Source: Streptosporangiaceae bacterium
Lineage (GTDB): Bacteria; Actinomycetota; Actinomycetes; Streptosporangiales; Streptosporangiaceae
DNA: 51,877 nucleotides
Assembly: GCA_019245115.1 (NCBI GenBank)
Contig: JAFARZ010000211.1
Location: 100,688 to 152,564 of the forward strand
Direction: 5' to 3'
How positions within the stretch are numbered: the stretch's first letter is position 1; the number at the start of each line of letters is the position of its first letter. Shown in pieces: positions 1-6,875 of the stretch. A model generated the notes under the pieces. It was not told the origin of the DNA. It did no database searches and was given only the letters and a program-made list of their open reading frames with translations. Made by a program: the position numbers and the translations under genes.

Positions 1-2
1 AC

Positions 3-668
3 GAGGCGGACCTGGCCTCGCTGAGCTGTCTGGACGACCAGGTGCGTGGTCGCTTGTACACGTTCGTGTCCGGCCGCACCGAGCCGGTGGGACGGGACGA
101 GGCGGCCGCCGCGGTGGGTATCGGGCGTGCGCTGGCGGTCTACCATCTGGACAAACTGGTGCGGGCTGGGCTGCTTACGGCCTCCTACCGGCGGCCGCCG
201 GGCCGCAGCGGACCGGGCGCCGGCCGACCGGCCAAGGTGTACTCCCGGTCCGGGGGCGAGTTCATGGTGACCGTTCCCGTGCGCGAGTACGAGCTGGCCG
301 CGCGCCTGCTGGCCGAGGCCATCGGGGCCGACCGCAGCGGCCAGGCGATGACCGCGTTGCGAGCTGCGGCTTACAACCTGGGCACCCACCTCGCGCAAGG
401 CGGAACGGTCCGCGTGGAAAGCGCGCTGTCCGAGCGCGGCTATGAGCCGTGGCGCGACGACGCTGGCACCCTGCGGATGCGCAATTGCCCGTTCCGCCAC
501 CTGGCGGAACTTGAGCCCGAGGTGATCTGCCAGATGAACCTCGCGCTGATTCAAGGCCTGGTCGCGGGCTTGGGCGCCGCTGGCCTGAACCCGATCCTCG
601 GTCCCGCATCCGAGCACTGCTGCGTCGCCATCCCCGCGGGCCGCCATGACATGAACGGAACCCGATGA
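3..668 (+). CDS. SufR/ArsR-like winged-helix regulator, 5' end outside window
   Basis: A DNA-binding regulator that probably senses metal or an iron-sulfur cluster. The frame is open from the window edge, so the first visible start (GTG at 42) is probably internal and the true start lies upstream. The N-terminal part has a winged-helix pattern (AVYHLDKLVRAGLL, then a basic GRPAKVY wing). Counting from the GTG, the C-terminal half has Cys149, Cys163 and Cys193/Cys194. That spacing is close to the three-cysteine Fe-S site known in SufR proteins, so cluster binding is an inference from spacing. The gene ends in an ATGA overlap with a 45-codon ORF and converges on a membrane-protein gene, its likely neighbour target. 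Alternative: a general ArsR-type repressor without a cluster. Confidence 0.8.
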   Translation, partial: EADLASLSCLDDQVRGRLYTFVSGRTEPVGRDEAAAAVGIGRALAVYHLDKLVRAGLLTASYRRPPGRSGPGAGRPAKVYSRSGGEFMVTVPVREYELAARLLAEAIGADRSGQAMTALRAAAYNLGTHLAQGGTVRVESALSERGYEPWRDDAGTLRMRNCPFRHLAELEPEVICQMNLALIQGLVAGLGAAGLNPILGPASEHCCVAIPAGRHDMNGTR

Positions 669-802
669 CCCACAGCCCGATCCTCGGCTGGCGCATCCTC
701 GGGCTGTCCAAACTGGCCCGCCTGGTCGAGCACTCCTGCATGAACCAGCGCGGCATCCGCGCCGTCGGCGCCACCACTGTCACGTCGGCGCACGACCGTT
801 GA
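665..802 (+). CDS. Small 45-residue ORF coupled to the regulator
   Basis: The ATG overlaps the regulator's TGA (ATGA), the arrangement typical of translational coupling. The product is 45 residues (starts MTHSPILGWR, ends TSAHDR) with one cysteine and no clear membrane helix. I do not recognise it. It is followed within 30 bases by a terminator hairpin, so it would be the last cistron of the unit. It could be a chance ORF; support is only the overlap and the absence of another explanation for this stretch. Confidence 0.4.
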   Translation: MTHSPILGWRILGLSKLARLVEHSCMNQRGIRAVGATTVTSAHDR

Positions 803-831
803 GCCACCGCCGTTCCAGCTAAAACGAAGAA

Positions 832-869
832 GCCCCGTCGGCCTCGTCCGTGAGACGGGCCGGCGGGGC
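832..869. terminator. Bidirectional terminator between convergent genes
   Basis: Two 12-base arms (832-843 and 858-869) pair with one G-T wobble, and the loop can form a further small stem. The plus side is followed by TGTTTCG and the minus side by TTCGTTTT, so the hairpin can serve both the regulator unit and the membrane-protein gene that converge here. Confidence 0.7.
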
Positions 870-880
870 GCTGTGTTTCG

Positions 881-1420
881 TTACCGCTGGGAGGCCATGG
901 CCTGGGCGGGCTGCTCGGCCGGCTGGCGGGTGGTGGCGCTGCGGGACTTGGCGGCCAGGACGCCGGTGCGGGCCACCAGCATCGCCACGGACAGGAAGAT
1001 CAGGCTGTCGGTGAACGCGCCGGTGGTGATCTGGTGGGTCATCGCCCAGCGGGTGACCTGGGCGCCGAACATGTGGTGCATGCCGTAGTCGAAGTAGATC
1101 CGGGCGCCGGCCACGGCGATCCACAGCAGTGCGTAGGCCGCCCCGGCGTAGGAGATGGCCTTGCCGGTCCGGCCGTCGCGGGTGACATGCATCAGCGCGG
1201 CGGCCAGGACACCGAGGGCCAGCCCGGCCGCGATGGCGGCGGCTTCGAGCGCCAGGCCGTTGCCGGAGGTCGCGGCGCCTTTGATGTAGAGGGGGATGAT
1301 CGCGGCCGCGGCGATGAAGGGGCGGAGCACCCGCAGCGCGGTGACCTTGCGGTGGCCGAGGTCGGAGATCAGCACCGTGGTCAGGACGATGAAGTTGATG
1401 ATCAGAACGCTGGTGTCCAC
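881..1420 (-). CDS. Small multi-spanning membrane protein (CcdC/DUF1453-like?)
   Basis: The start chosen is GTG at 1420 because AAGGAG lies 8 bases upstream; the frame is open further upstream but with non-membrane, Arg/Gly-rich sequence that looks like a shadow. The 179-residue product has about five hydrophobic helices, begins with a helix (starts DTSVLIINF after the initiator), contains the sequence RVLRPF after the first loop and ends in a polar tail. Layout and the Arg-Pro loop resemble CcdC/DUF1453 membrane proteins, but this is weak. It converges on the SufR-like regulator. An imperfect dyad GTTACGTATGCAAC at 1449-1462, upstream of the start, may be an operator. Confidence 0.65.
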   Translation of the reverse strand: MDTSVLIINFIVLTTVLISDLGHRKVTALRVLRPFIAAAAIIPLYIKGAATSGNGLALEAAAIAAGLALGVLAAALMHVTRDGRTGKAISYAGAAYALLWIAVAGARIYFDYGMHHMFGAQVTRWAMTHQITTGAFTDSLIFLSVAMLVARTGVLAAKSRSATTRQPAEQPAQAMASQR

Positions 1421-2099
1421 TTCGGGAACTCCTTGCTGAGCTGTTGTGGTTACGTATGCAACGCTAGGTAGCGGGACCCCGGCGGCGCGTCGGCCCGCGG
1501 CTTGATACCGGGTCCATGCCGGGTGGAGGCGGTCATCTCCACCCCCGTCAACCCGGGCAACTTGGACGGCGAACCCTCGCCCTCGGTGCGACGATGGCGC
1601 CATTCATTGCATTGGGCGGGGGATTTGTCCGGTCCCGACGACATCGATGGCACCATCGATGTCGCAAGAGTTGACCTGCCTAGCCGGAGGTTCGGGCGGA
1701 TGCACGCTTGATCAGCCTGTCGTACGAATCCGGCGGGTTTATTTCCGGTCAGCATGTAATTTCCGCGCTATTTGGAGTGAAGGCAATGGTCTGGGCCCCG
1801 GATCATCGCCAACGCTCTGGATGCTGCGGCCGGGCCGGACTGGAATGCCGATACTGACTTCGATATGCTGGCCGCCACCGGGATTCCTGTCATCTATACA
1901 TATCTTCTGGATCCGGCAAGCAGGCATTACCGCGAGAGCGATGTATTCACCGGAATCGTCAAGGCCACGGCCCATTCACCGTCGAAGTTGACCTCGGCAC
2001 GATCTAGCGTTCGACCTGGGCTGCGGGCCTCTCCTCAGCAGACCCCTCGGCCGGGACTGGCCTCGCGGCTGAACTCCTCGATCTGCTCGCCGATGTCGC
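1421..2099. other. Intergenic stretch with decayed coding remnants
   Basis: No intact gene is visible. On the plus strand about 1802-1980 reads as a plausible protein piece (IIANALDAAAGPDW, later GIPVIYTYLLDPAS) but has a stop just upstream at 1778, no start and no continuation with coding character. On the minus strand near 2030-2105 a short coding-like piece (ARDIGEQIEEFSREAS) ends at a stop. Together with the headless regulator downstream, this suggests a rearranged or decayed segment. Confidence 0.45.
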
Positions 2100-2717
2100 G
2101 TGCCTGAATGGACCCGCCATAGATCGGCGCGCCGAGCCGCGGTCCCCGAGGGGTTCGACACCTACGTAGGCCTGGAGGCCGACGCCGCCATGCTGCGCAT
2201 CTACGAACCCGAGAATGTGCCAGGCCTACTCCAGACCGAAGATTACGCCCGTGCAGTCATGCGGGCAACGATGCTCACCGCCGCCGAGGAAGAGGTCGCT
2301 CGCCACGTCGCGGTGCGGATGGCTCGACAGGAACGCCTGGTCGGGCCGGACGCGCCGCAGCTTTGGGTCGTAGTTAACGAGGCGGTCATCCGTCGCCCAG
2401 TCGGCAGCCCGGCGGTGATGCGCGCTCAACTCGATCGGCTTCTCGACTCGGTTGCCCAGCCGGGTGTCACGATACAGGTGCTGCCGTTCAACGTCGGCGC
2501 GCACGCAGGTATGGACGGTTCGTTCACGATCTTGTCTTTCCCTGAGCCCGGCGACCCCGATGTGGCGTACGTGCCCTACTACACCGGTGCTTTGTACCTG
2601 GAGAAATCGCAACAAATCACCGCGTATACCCTGATGTTCGACCATCTGCGTGCGACGGCCCTCGCGCCCGGGGCGTCGCGGGATCTGATCGCCCGCGCCC
2701 GCGACGAACTGGCCTGA
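2100..2717 (+). pseudogene. DUF5753 (Scr1-family) regulator lacking its helix-turn-helix
   Basis: Residues from about 20 onward match the DUF5753 ligand-type domain of actinomycete XRE regulators, with the family hallmarks VGLEADA, VPGLLQTEDYA and, later, IQVLPFNVGAH. Full proteins are usually about 280 residues with an N-terminal XRE helix-turn-helix. Here an in-frame TGA at 2070 and a GTG at 2100 without a ribosome binding site leave 205 residues and no DNA-binding domain. Family partners are DUF397 proteins, and one follows directly. Most likely a 5'-truncated gene; a leaderless C-domain protein is possible. Confidence 0.7.
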
Positions 2718-2763
2718 CGCGGGTCACGAACGCGCGATCCGTCGGCACATATGAAGGTGGGAC

Positions 2764-2979
2764 ATGAACGCGGATCACGCCATCGAACTGTCCGGCGCCT
2801 GTTGGCGCAAGAGCAGCTTCAGCGGGAGCGGAGGCACCAGTTGCGTCGAAGTGGCGCAGGCCGGACGCATGATCGCGGTGCGCGACTCCAAGAACCCCGG
2901 TGAGGCAGTGCTGACTTTTACTGAACCGGAGTGGAAGGCCTTCACCCGCGCGGTGAAAGCCAGCGAGTTCGACTGCTAG
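2764..2979 (+). CDS. DUF397 protein
   Basis: A 71-residue protein with the DUF397 signature: WRKSSFSG near the start, then CVEVA, VRDSKNP and a final EWKAF helix. The ATG is preceded by AAGGTGGGA. DUF397 proteins are small partners of DUF5753 regulators in actinomycetes and the pair is kept here, although the regulator has lost its DNA-binding part. Its last 38 bases overlap the convergent S26 peptidase gene. Confidence 0.9.
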   Translation: MNADHAIELSGACWRKSSFSGSGGTSCVEVAQAGRMIAVRDSKNPGEAVLTFTEPEWKAFTRAVKASEFDC

Positions 2980-3445
2980 ATGAATCTCCCTGCTTGCGCG
3001 CCGGAAGCTGAGCCACGACGGGACCGATCAGGTCGTCGGCGGGAACAAAACCCCAGCGCCGCGAGTCAATTCCGACGGGGTTGTCGGAGAGCAGGACGAT
3101 CTTTCCCTCGGGAACGACGCATACCCCGGCGGTCGCGGCCTGGACCGAGGGGGGGACCGGATCTCCGGGCAGCGCGGCCACCCTCTTGATCACCAAGCGG
3201 GGAGCTGCCGGCTGATAGGAGCGGCCGGACACGCGATGCTGCGCGCGTGCGACGGCAACCGTGCCCACATTGAGCCCGCCTGCCGTGACGCGCCGCACGA
3301 GTACCCGGTCACCCGGACGCAGGGTCGGGAGCATGCTCCCGCCTTTCACGTGAACGATTACGAAACGACGCCGCAGATGACCTAGGACGAGCATGAGGAG
3401 GCCCAGCGCCAACGACCCAGCCCATATCGGGCGGCTGGTCTTCAT
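2942..3445 (-). CDS. S26-family signal peptidase of the peptide cluster
   Basis: A 167-residue membrane-anchored serine/lysine protease. It has an N-terminal helix (residues about 8-22), the catalytic serine in GGSMLPTL and the catalytic lysine in LVIKRVAALPGD, followed by the LLSDNPVGIDSR box typical of S26 enzymes. Its ATG overlaps the stop of the ABC exporter gene (ATGA), making it the last gene of the minus-strand operon that starts with the four-cysteine peptide. By context it may cleave the leader of that peptide during or after export. It is distinct from the general signal peptidase I at 32442-33059. Confidence 0.85.
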   Translation of the reverse strand: MKTSRPIWAGSLALGLLMLVLGHLRRRFVIVHVKGGSMLPTLRPGDRVLVRRVTAGGLNVGTVAVARAQHRVSGRSYQPAAPRLVIKRVAALPGDPVPPSVQAATAGVCVVPEGKIVLLSDNPVGIDSRRWGFVPADDLIGPVVAQLPARKQGDSSSSRTRWLSPRG

Positions 3446-5433
3446 GACTTCGTTGCCGGGAGGGCCGCGCGTCGGCGCGCGGCCGACCTGACCTCCTGGT
3501 ATCCGCTGGCCTGAAGTGAGAACAGCCGGTGATACTCCCCGTGCGCTGCCATCAACTCCTCGTGTGTCCCTGATTCGATGACGCGGCCACCAGTCAGGAC
3601 GAAGATCGCGTCCGCATCGCGAACGGACCCGAGCCGGTGCGAGATCAGCAGGCTGGCCCGCCCGGACCGGATAGCGTTGATCCGCTGGTGAATGGCGTGC
3701 TCAGCCTCGGCGTCCAGGCCCGAGCTCGGCTCGTCGAGGATGAGCACGTCACGGTCGGCCCGCATCAGCCCGCGAGCCAGGGCGAGCCGCTGCCACTGCC
3801 CGCCAGACAGGACAACGCCGGTTTCCGGGTCGCCTTTGTCGTGGTTGCCGAAGAAGATGCGGCTGAGCAGGGTGTCATACCCTTGTGGCAGCGAGGCAAG
3901 CTTGTCGTGCACTCCCGCCTGGCTGGCCGCGTCCGCGATGCGCGCGCGGTCACCGAGCCGGCTGAGATCGCCCATGCCGATGTTCTCCGCGGCGGTCAGA
4001 TCGTAGGCCATGTAATCCTGGAAGACCGTGCCGATCCGCTGCCGCAGCTCCTCGGGTGCCACGTCCCTGATGTCGACGCCGTCCCACCGGATGCTGCCGC
4101 GCTGCGGGTCATACAGTCGGCACAGCAGCTTCACCAGCGTGCTCTTGCCCGCGCCGTTCAGGCCTACCAGCGCGACCGAGACACCGGTGGGGATGAACAT
4201 GCTGACGCCGCGCAGCGCCCATGGGTGGGCGTCGTCATAACGAAACCAGACGTCCCGCACTTCGATGCCCTCGCGCAGTGCTGGCAGGGGGCGAGGCGGA
4301 TCAGCGAGTGGCAGGTCAGGTCCGGCATGGATGACGTCGGCATAGTGGCCGAACAGCAGCAGCGACTGGTAAAGACTCGCTAGCTGGGCAGCCAGGTTGC
4401 CGATCGCGGACTGCACGCCGACGATCGCCATCACGAACATGGACACGTCACCGATGGACAACTGACCCACGACGGCTTGGCGGACAGTCCAGATGAGCCC
4501 TCCCGCGGTGACGGCTGCGGCGAGCAGCGCGAGCAGCGCCTCGATGGAGCAGATGCGCCGGTCAAGCAAACGCTGGCCAGAATTGATCGAGCGCATCTCA
4601 CCCAGCATGCGGTCGCGGAAGAAGTCGCCGAGGGCGAAGAGCCGGACCTCCTTGGCGGCATCGGGATTCCCGAGCAGGGAGCTGTAGAACATCTTCCGGC
4701 GCACCGCTGGGTTCTTTTGCCACTCCATGTCGGCGCGCCTGCGGCTGTTGGTGATTTGTGCCGCGATCACGGGTACCGCCGTGGCTCCGGCGATCGCAGC
4801 CAGAATGGGGTTGATCGCGGCAAGGATCACGAACATGCCTGTCCCCGTGATCAGCGCCTGGCCGCACGTCGTGGCGGCGTTGACAAGGGTGGACACCGCA
4901 TTGCTGCTGATCTGCTGGACGAGTCCGATCTTGTCGATGAACGCGGGCGACTCGAATCTGCTCAGGCCAGGAAACAAGTTGATCGCCTGGTACATCCTGT
5001 CCTGGATCATCAGTCCTGCCTCACGGCATAGCTGGCCAGTCGCGTAGCGGCGCACCTGGGGCACGGCCGCGGATACCATGCCAATCCCGCCGAGCACTAC
5101 CGCCAGCGCGGCGATGTGGGCGCCGTTTATGCCGTGCCCGATTACGCCTGCCGCAACGTGCCTACTGGCCGGGTCGCGGGCCAGGTGACCGCCGGCCGTA
5201 GCGTGGCTTCCGCTCGAGTCTCGTGGCACCAGCCCGTTGAGCAAGGCACGGTTCACCCAGGCGCTGGCCGTTGGCGCGGCACCAGCTGCCAGCGCCAGCA
5301 CGGCCGTGGCCAGCACGGCCGACGGTGCCGACGCCCACATGAGGCGGGCAACCAGCCATCCCCTGCTTATGATGACCGTGACCGGACCGCGCGGATTCCG
5401 CGCTGCCGCCCCAGCGGGATACGTCCCCGTCAT
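3442..5433 (-). CDS. ABC exporter, fused membrane and ATPase domains
   Basis: A 663-residue half-transporter. The N-terminal half has several hydrophobic helices (around residues 30-60, 110-130, 190-240, 300-350). The C-terminal nucleotide-binding domain has the Walker A GLNGAGKSTLVKLL, signature LSGGQWQRLALARG, Walker B VLILDEPSSGLD and the H-loop LLISHRL. There is no N-terminal C39 peptidase domain, so leader removal would need another protease, such as the S26 enzyme encoded next to it. Stop/start overlaps of 4 bases join it to the thioredoxin-like gene upstream and the S26 gene downstream. The likely substrate is the modified peptide encoded at 6646-6861; this is inferred from context. 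Confidence 0.9.
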   Translation of the reverse strand: MTGTYPAGAAARNPRGPVTVIISRGWLVARLMWASAPSAVLATAVLALAAGAAPTASAWVNRALLNGLVPRDSSGSHATAGGHLARDPASRHVAAGVIGHGINGAHIAALAVVLGGIGMVSAAVPQVRRYATGQLCREAGLMIQDRMYQAINLFPGLSRFESPAFIDKIGLVQQISSNAVSTLVNAATTCGQALITGTGMFVILAAINPILAAIAGATAVPVIAAQITNSRRRADMEWQKNPAVRRKMFYSSLLGNPDAAKEVRLFALGDFFRDRMLGEMRSINSGQRLLDRRICSIEALLALLAAAVTAGGLIWTVRQAVVGQLSIGDVSMFVMAIVGVQSAIGNLAAQLASLYQSLLLFGHYADVIHAGPDLPLADPPRPLPALREGIEVRDVWFRYDDAHPWALRGVSMFIPTGVSVALVGLNGAGKSTLVKLLCRLYDPQRGSIRWDGVDIRDVAPEELRQRIGTVFQDYMAYDLTAAENIGMGDLSRLGDRARIADAASQAGVHDKLASLPQGYDTLLSRIFFGNHDKGDPETGVVLSGGQWQRLALARGLMRADRDVLILDEPSSGLDAEAEHAIHQRINAIRSGRASLLISHRLGSVRDADAIFVLTGGRVIESGTHEELMAAHGEYHRLFSLQASGYQEVRSAARRRAALPATKS

Positions 5434-5987
5434 GTGCGTTGTCCCTCACGCACCACCGCGGCCATGTGCCGCACCGTCATCCCGCTGGCTTTGATCTTGC
5501 CGTCGCCGGCGACTATGTAGAACCTCGGAACTCCGGACACGGAGAAGATTTTCTGCATGGTTCCCTGGGGCTGCTCGACCGTGACCGACGCCCAGCCGGT
5601 CAGCTTGTGAGCGAATTCCGCGGCCCTGGCCGGGTCACGAGACCGCACCACCGCCAGCACCCTGGCCGCGCCGCCAGGGATCGTGCTCGCATACGTCTTC
5701 AGTTCCGGGATCTGGTCGTGGCACTGGGAGCACCCTGCGGATAGGAAGGCGATCATGCCGGGGGTCTCGCCCAGGTCGGTCAGTGAGAAAGTATCGCCAG
5801 ACACGGTCTGTACCGTGAACGCGGGCACTGTGGCACCGGATGGAAGGGACAGGGGTGCCAGCCAGGGCACACGGCGGGCAAGCTGCGTACTGTGCCGGTT
5901 CACCCGGCGGATGATCAGGAACGTCAGCAGGAGGTTGACTGAGCAGGCTACGCCAGCGAAGCTGGCCGCGGCGACGAGGTAGGTCAA
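5430..5987 (-). CDS. Membrane-anchored thioredoxin-fold protein (TlpA/MauD-like)
   Basis: A 185-residue protein with one N-terminal membrane helix (about residues 3-26) and a redoxin domain with the active-site CxxC (FLSAGCSQCHDQ) and the cis-proline loop GVPRFY. It should act outside the membrane on thiols or disulfides. It starts at a TTG that overlaps the stop of the MauE-like gene (TTGA). Pairing of a MauE-type membrane protein with a MauD/TlpA-type thioredoxin is known from methylamine dehydrogenase maturation and from disulfide-forming peptide clusters. Here the probable client is the four-cysteine peptide. Confidence 0.85.
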   Translation of the reverse strand: MTYLVAAASFAGVACSVNLLLTFLIIRRVNRHSTQLARRVPWLAPLSLPSGATVPAFTVQTVSGDTFSLTDLGETPGMIAFLSAGCSQCHDQIPELKTYASTIPGGAARVLAVVRSRDPARAAEFAHKLTGWASVTVEQPQGTMQKIFSVSGVPRFYIVAGDGKIKASGMTVRHMAAVVREGQRT

Positions 5988-6568
5988 TTCTTCCCCTCCA
6001 GGCCCATCGCGGGGCTGTCCATGGTCGCGGCCGCCTTGGTGAAGAACGCGCTCAGGTCATCGAGGAAAACTACGGCCATCGCCACGGTCGCCCCGCCCCA
6101 CAGGCTGAGCACGATCCCGGCCGGGTGCGCCGAGCCAGAGCCCGCACTCCGCTGAGCAGCTAGTGCCGTTCCTGCCGCCGCCACTGCGCAGAGCACGGCA
6201 TTGCGCACTACATCACGCTGACCCAGCGGCGATGCCGACGCGCCGAAGCACTGGCACGCAACCCCGGCCTGAGCACGGTCTAGCGCGAATGTCCCGGCCG
6301 TGAACACGGCCAGGGTCACGGCGGCGAGCAGCAGGCCGGCCATTGGCGTCCACGGGAGCGCGACTGCCGCGACGATGATGACCTCCGTAGTGGCCATCGA
6401 GACCGTCAGTGCCGTCCTGTGGCGGCCCGGAAGAACAGGCAGTATTGGCAGTTCGTCGATCCAGGACGCGAACGCATGGAATGCGCCGCGGCTGCGGAGC
6501 TTGGTGAACGCGGATACCGCGAAAATCACGCCTATCAGGCAGCGGCACAATATGACTGCGTATACCAC
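5984..6568 (-). CDS. MauE/DoxX-like membrane redox protein
   Basis: I place the start at GTG 6568, with GGGGAG six bases upstream; the longer open frame to 6745 would run over the preceding hairpin and peptide gene. The 194-residue product has about five membrane helices. It carries the MauE hallmark CQCFGAS followed by RDVVRNAVL, and an N-terminal FTKLRSRGAF loop. MauE proteins are thought to pass electrons or disulfides across the membrane to a thioredoxin partner, and such a partner is the next gene, overlapping by 4 bases. A role in oxidising or reducing the cluster's peptide is inferred. Confidence 0.85.
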   Translation of the reverse strand: MVYAVILCRCLIGVIFAVSAFTKLRSRGAFHAFASWIDELPILPVLPGRHRTALTVSMATTEVIIVAAVALPWTPMAGLLLAAVTLAVFTAGTFALDRAQAGVACQCFGASASPLGQRDVVRNAVLCAVAAAGTALAAQRSAGSGSAHPAGIVLSLWGGATVAMAVVFLDDLSAFFTKAAATMDSPAMGLEGKN

Positions 6569-6598
6569 GCGCAACTCCCCTTTCCGGGGATGCGGGCA

Positions 6599-6638
6599 GC
6601 TCGCGAGTGCAGTATCCCAAGGACCTGCACTCGCGAGC
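6599..6638 (-). terminator. Perfect 14-bp hairpin between peptide gene and MauE gene
   Basis: Arms 6599-6612 and 6625-6638 are perfect complements of 14 bases around a 12-base loop. There is no T-run, as is common for actinomycete terminators. It lies 7 bases beyond the stop of the peptide gene and about 30 bases before the MauE-like start. This fits a partial terminator or RNA-stabilising element that lets the small peptide be made in excess over its maturation enzymes. Confidence 0.75.
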
Positions 6639-6645
6639 AGAAGGG

Positions 6646-6861
6646 CTAAATGATAGAACAGCAACCGATCTGGCTTGAGAAGGCTACGTGCCCTCCCCTC
6701 GAGAATACAAACCGCCACCTTTGGCTCGAGCTGGAGATCGGGCAAATGCGGTCGGGCCTGCAGATAACTACGCTCGAAAGCGCAGAGGCGCTGACCTGTG
6801 GCAACACGTTAGGTACTAGGCTCGCGACTTTCCCCGCGAGTCCTATCGACGTACCAATCAT
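6646..6861 (-). CDS. Candidate ribosomal peptide precursor, 71 residues, four cysteines
   Basis: The ATG at 6861 has the best ribosome binding site of the cluster, AAGGAGG seven bases upstream. The product has a mildly hydrophobic N-terminal part ending in VSASALSS (an A-x-A type site a signal peptidase could cut) and a C-terminal part with Cys34, Cys40, Cys67 and Cys68, Ser-rich stretches and a Gly-Gly at 56-57 (FSRGGHVAF). It lacks Tyr. It heads an operon with a MauE-like protein, a thioredoxin-fold protein, an exporter and an S26 protease. I infer a secreted peptide with up to two disulfides, perhaps further modified by the divergent sulfotransferase. No known precursor family was recognised. 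Confidence 0.65.
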   Translation of the reverse strand: MIGTSIGLAGKVASLVPNVLPQVSASALSSVVICRPDRICPISSSSQRWRFVFSRGGHVAFSSQIGCCSII

Positions 6862-6868
6862 GCGTGAA

Positions 6869-6875
6869 CCTCCTT
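6869..6875 (-). promoter_or_regulatory. Ribosome binding site of the peptide gene
   Basis: AAGGAGG on the minus strand, seven bases from the ATG at 6861. It fixes the start and the strand of the peptide gene, where an open frame also exists on the opposite strand without such a site. Confidence 0.8.

Noticed and set aside
1502..1711. 69-codon plus-strand frame upstream of the broken regulator
   Set aside because: No ribosome binding site, no coding character and overlap with the leader region of the membrane-protein gene.
3637..4383. 248-codon open frame antisense to the ABC exporter ATPase domain
   Set aside because: It mirrors a region with complete Walker and signature motifs on the minus strand and has no motif of its own.
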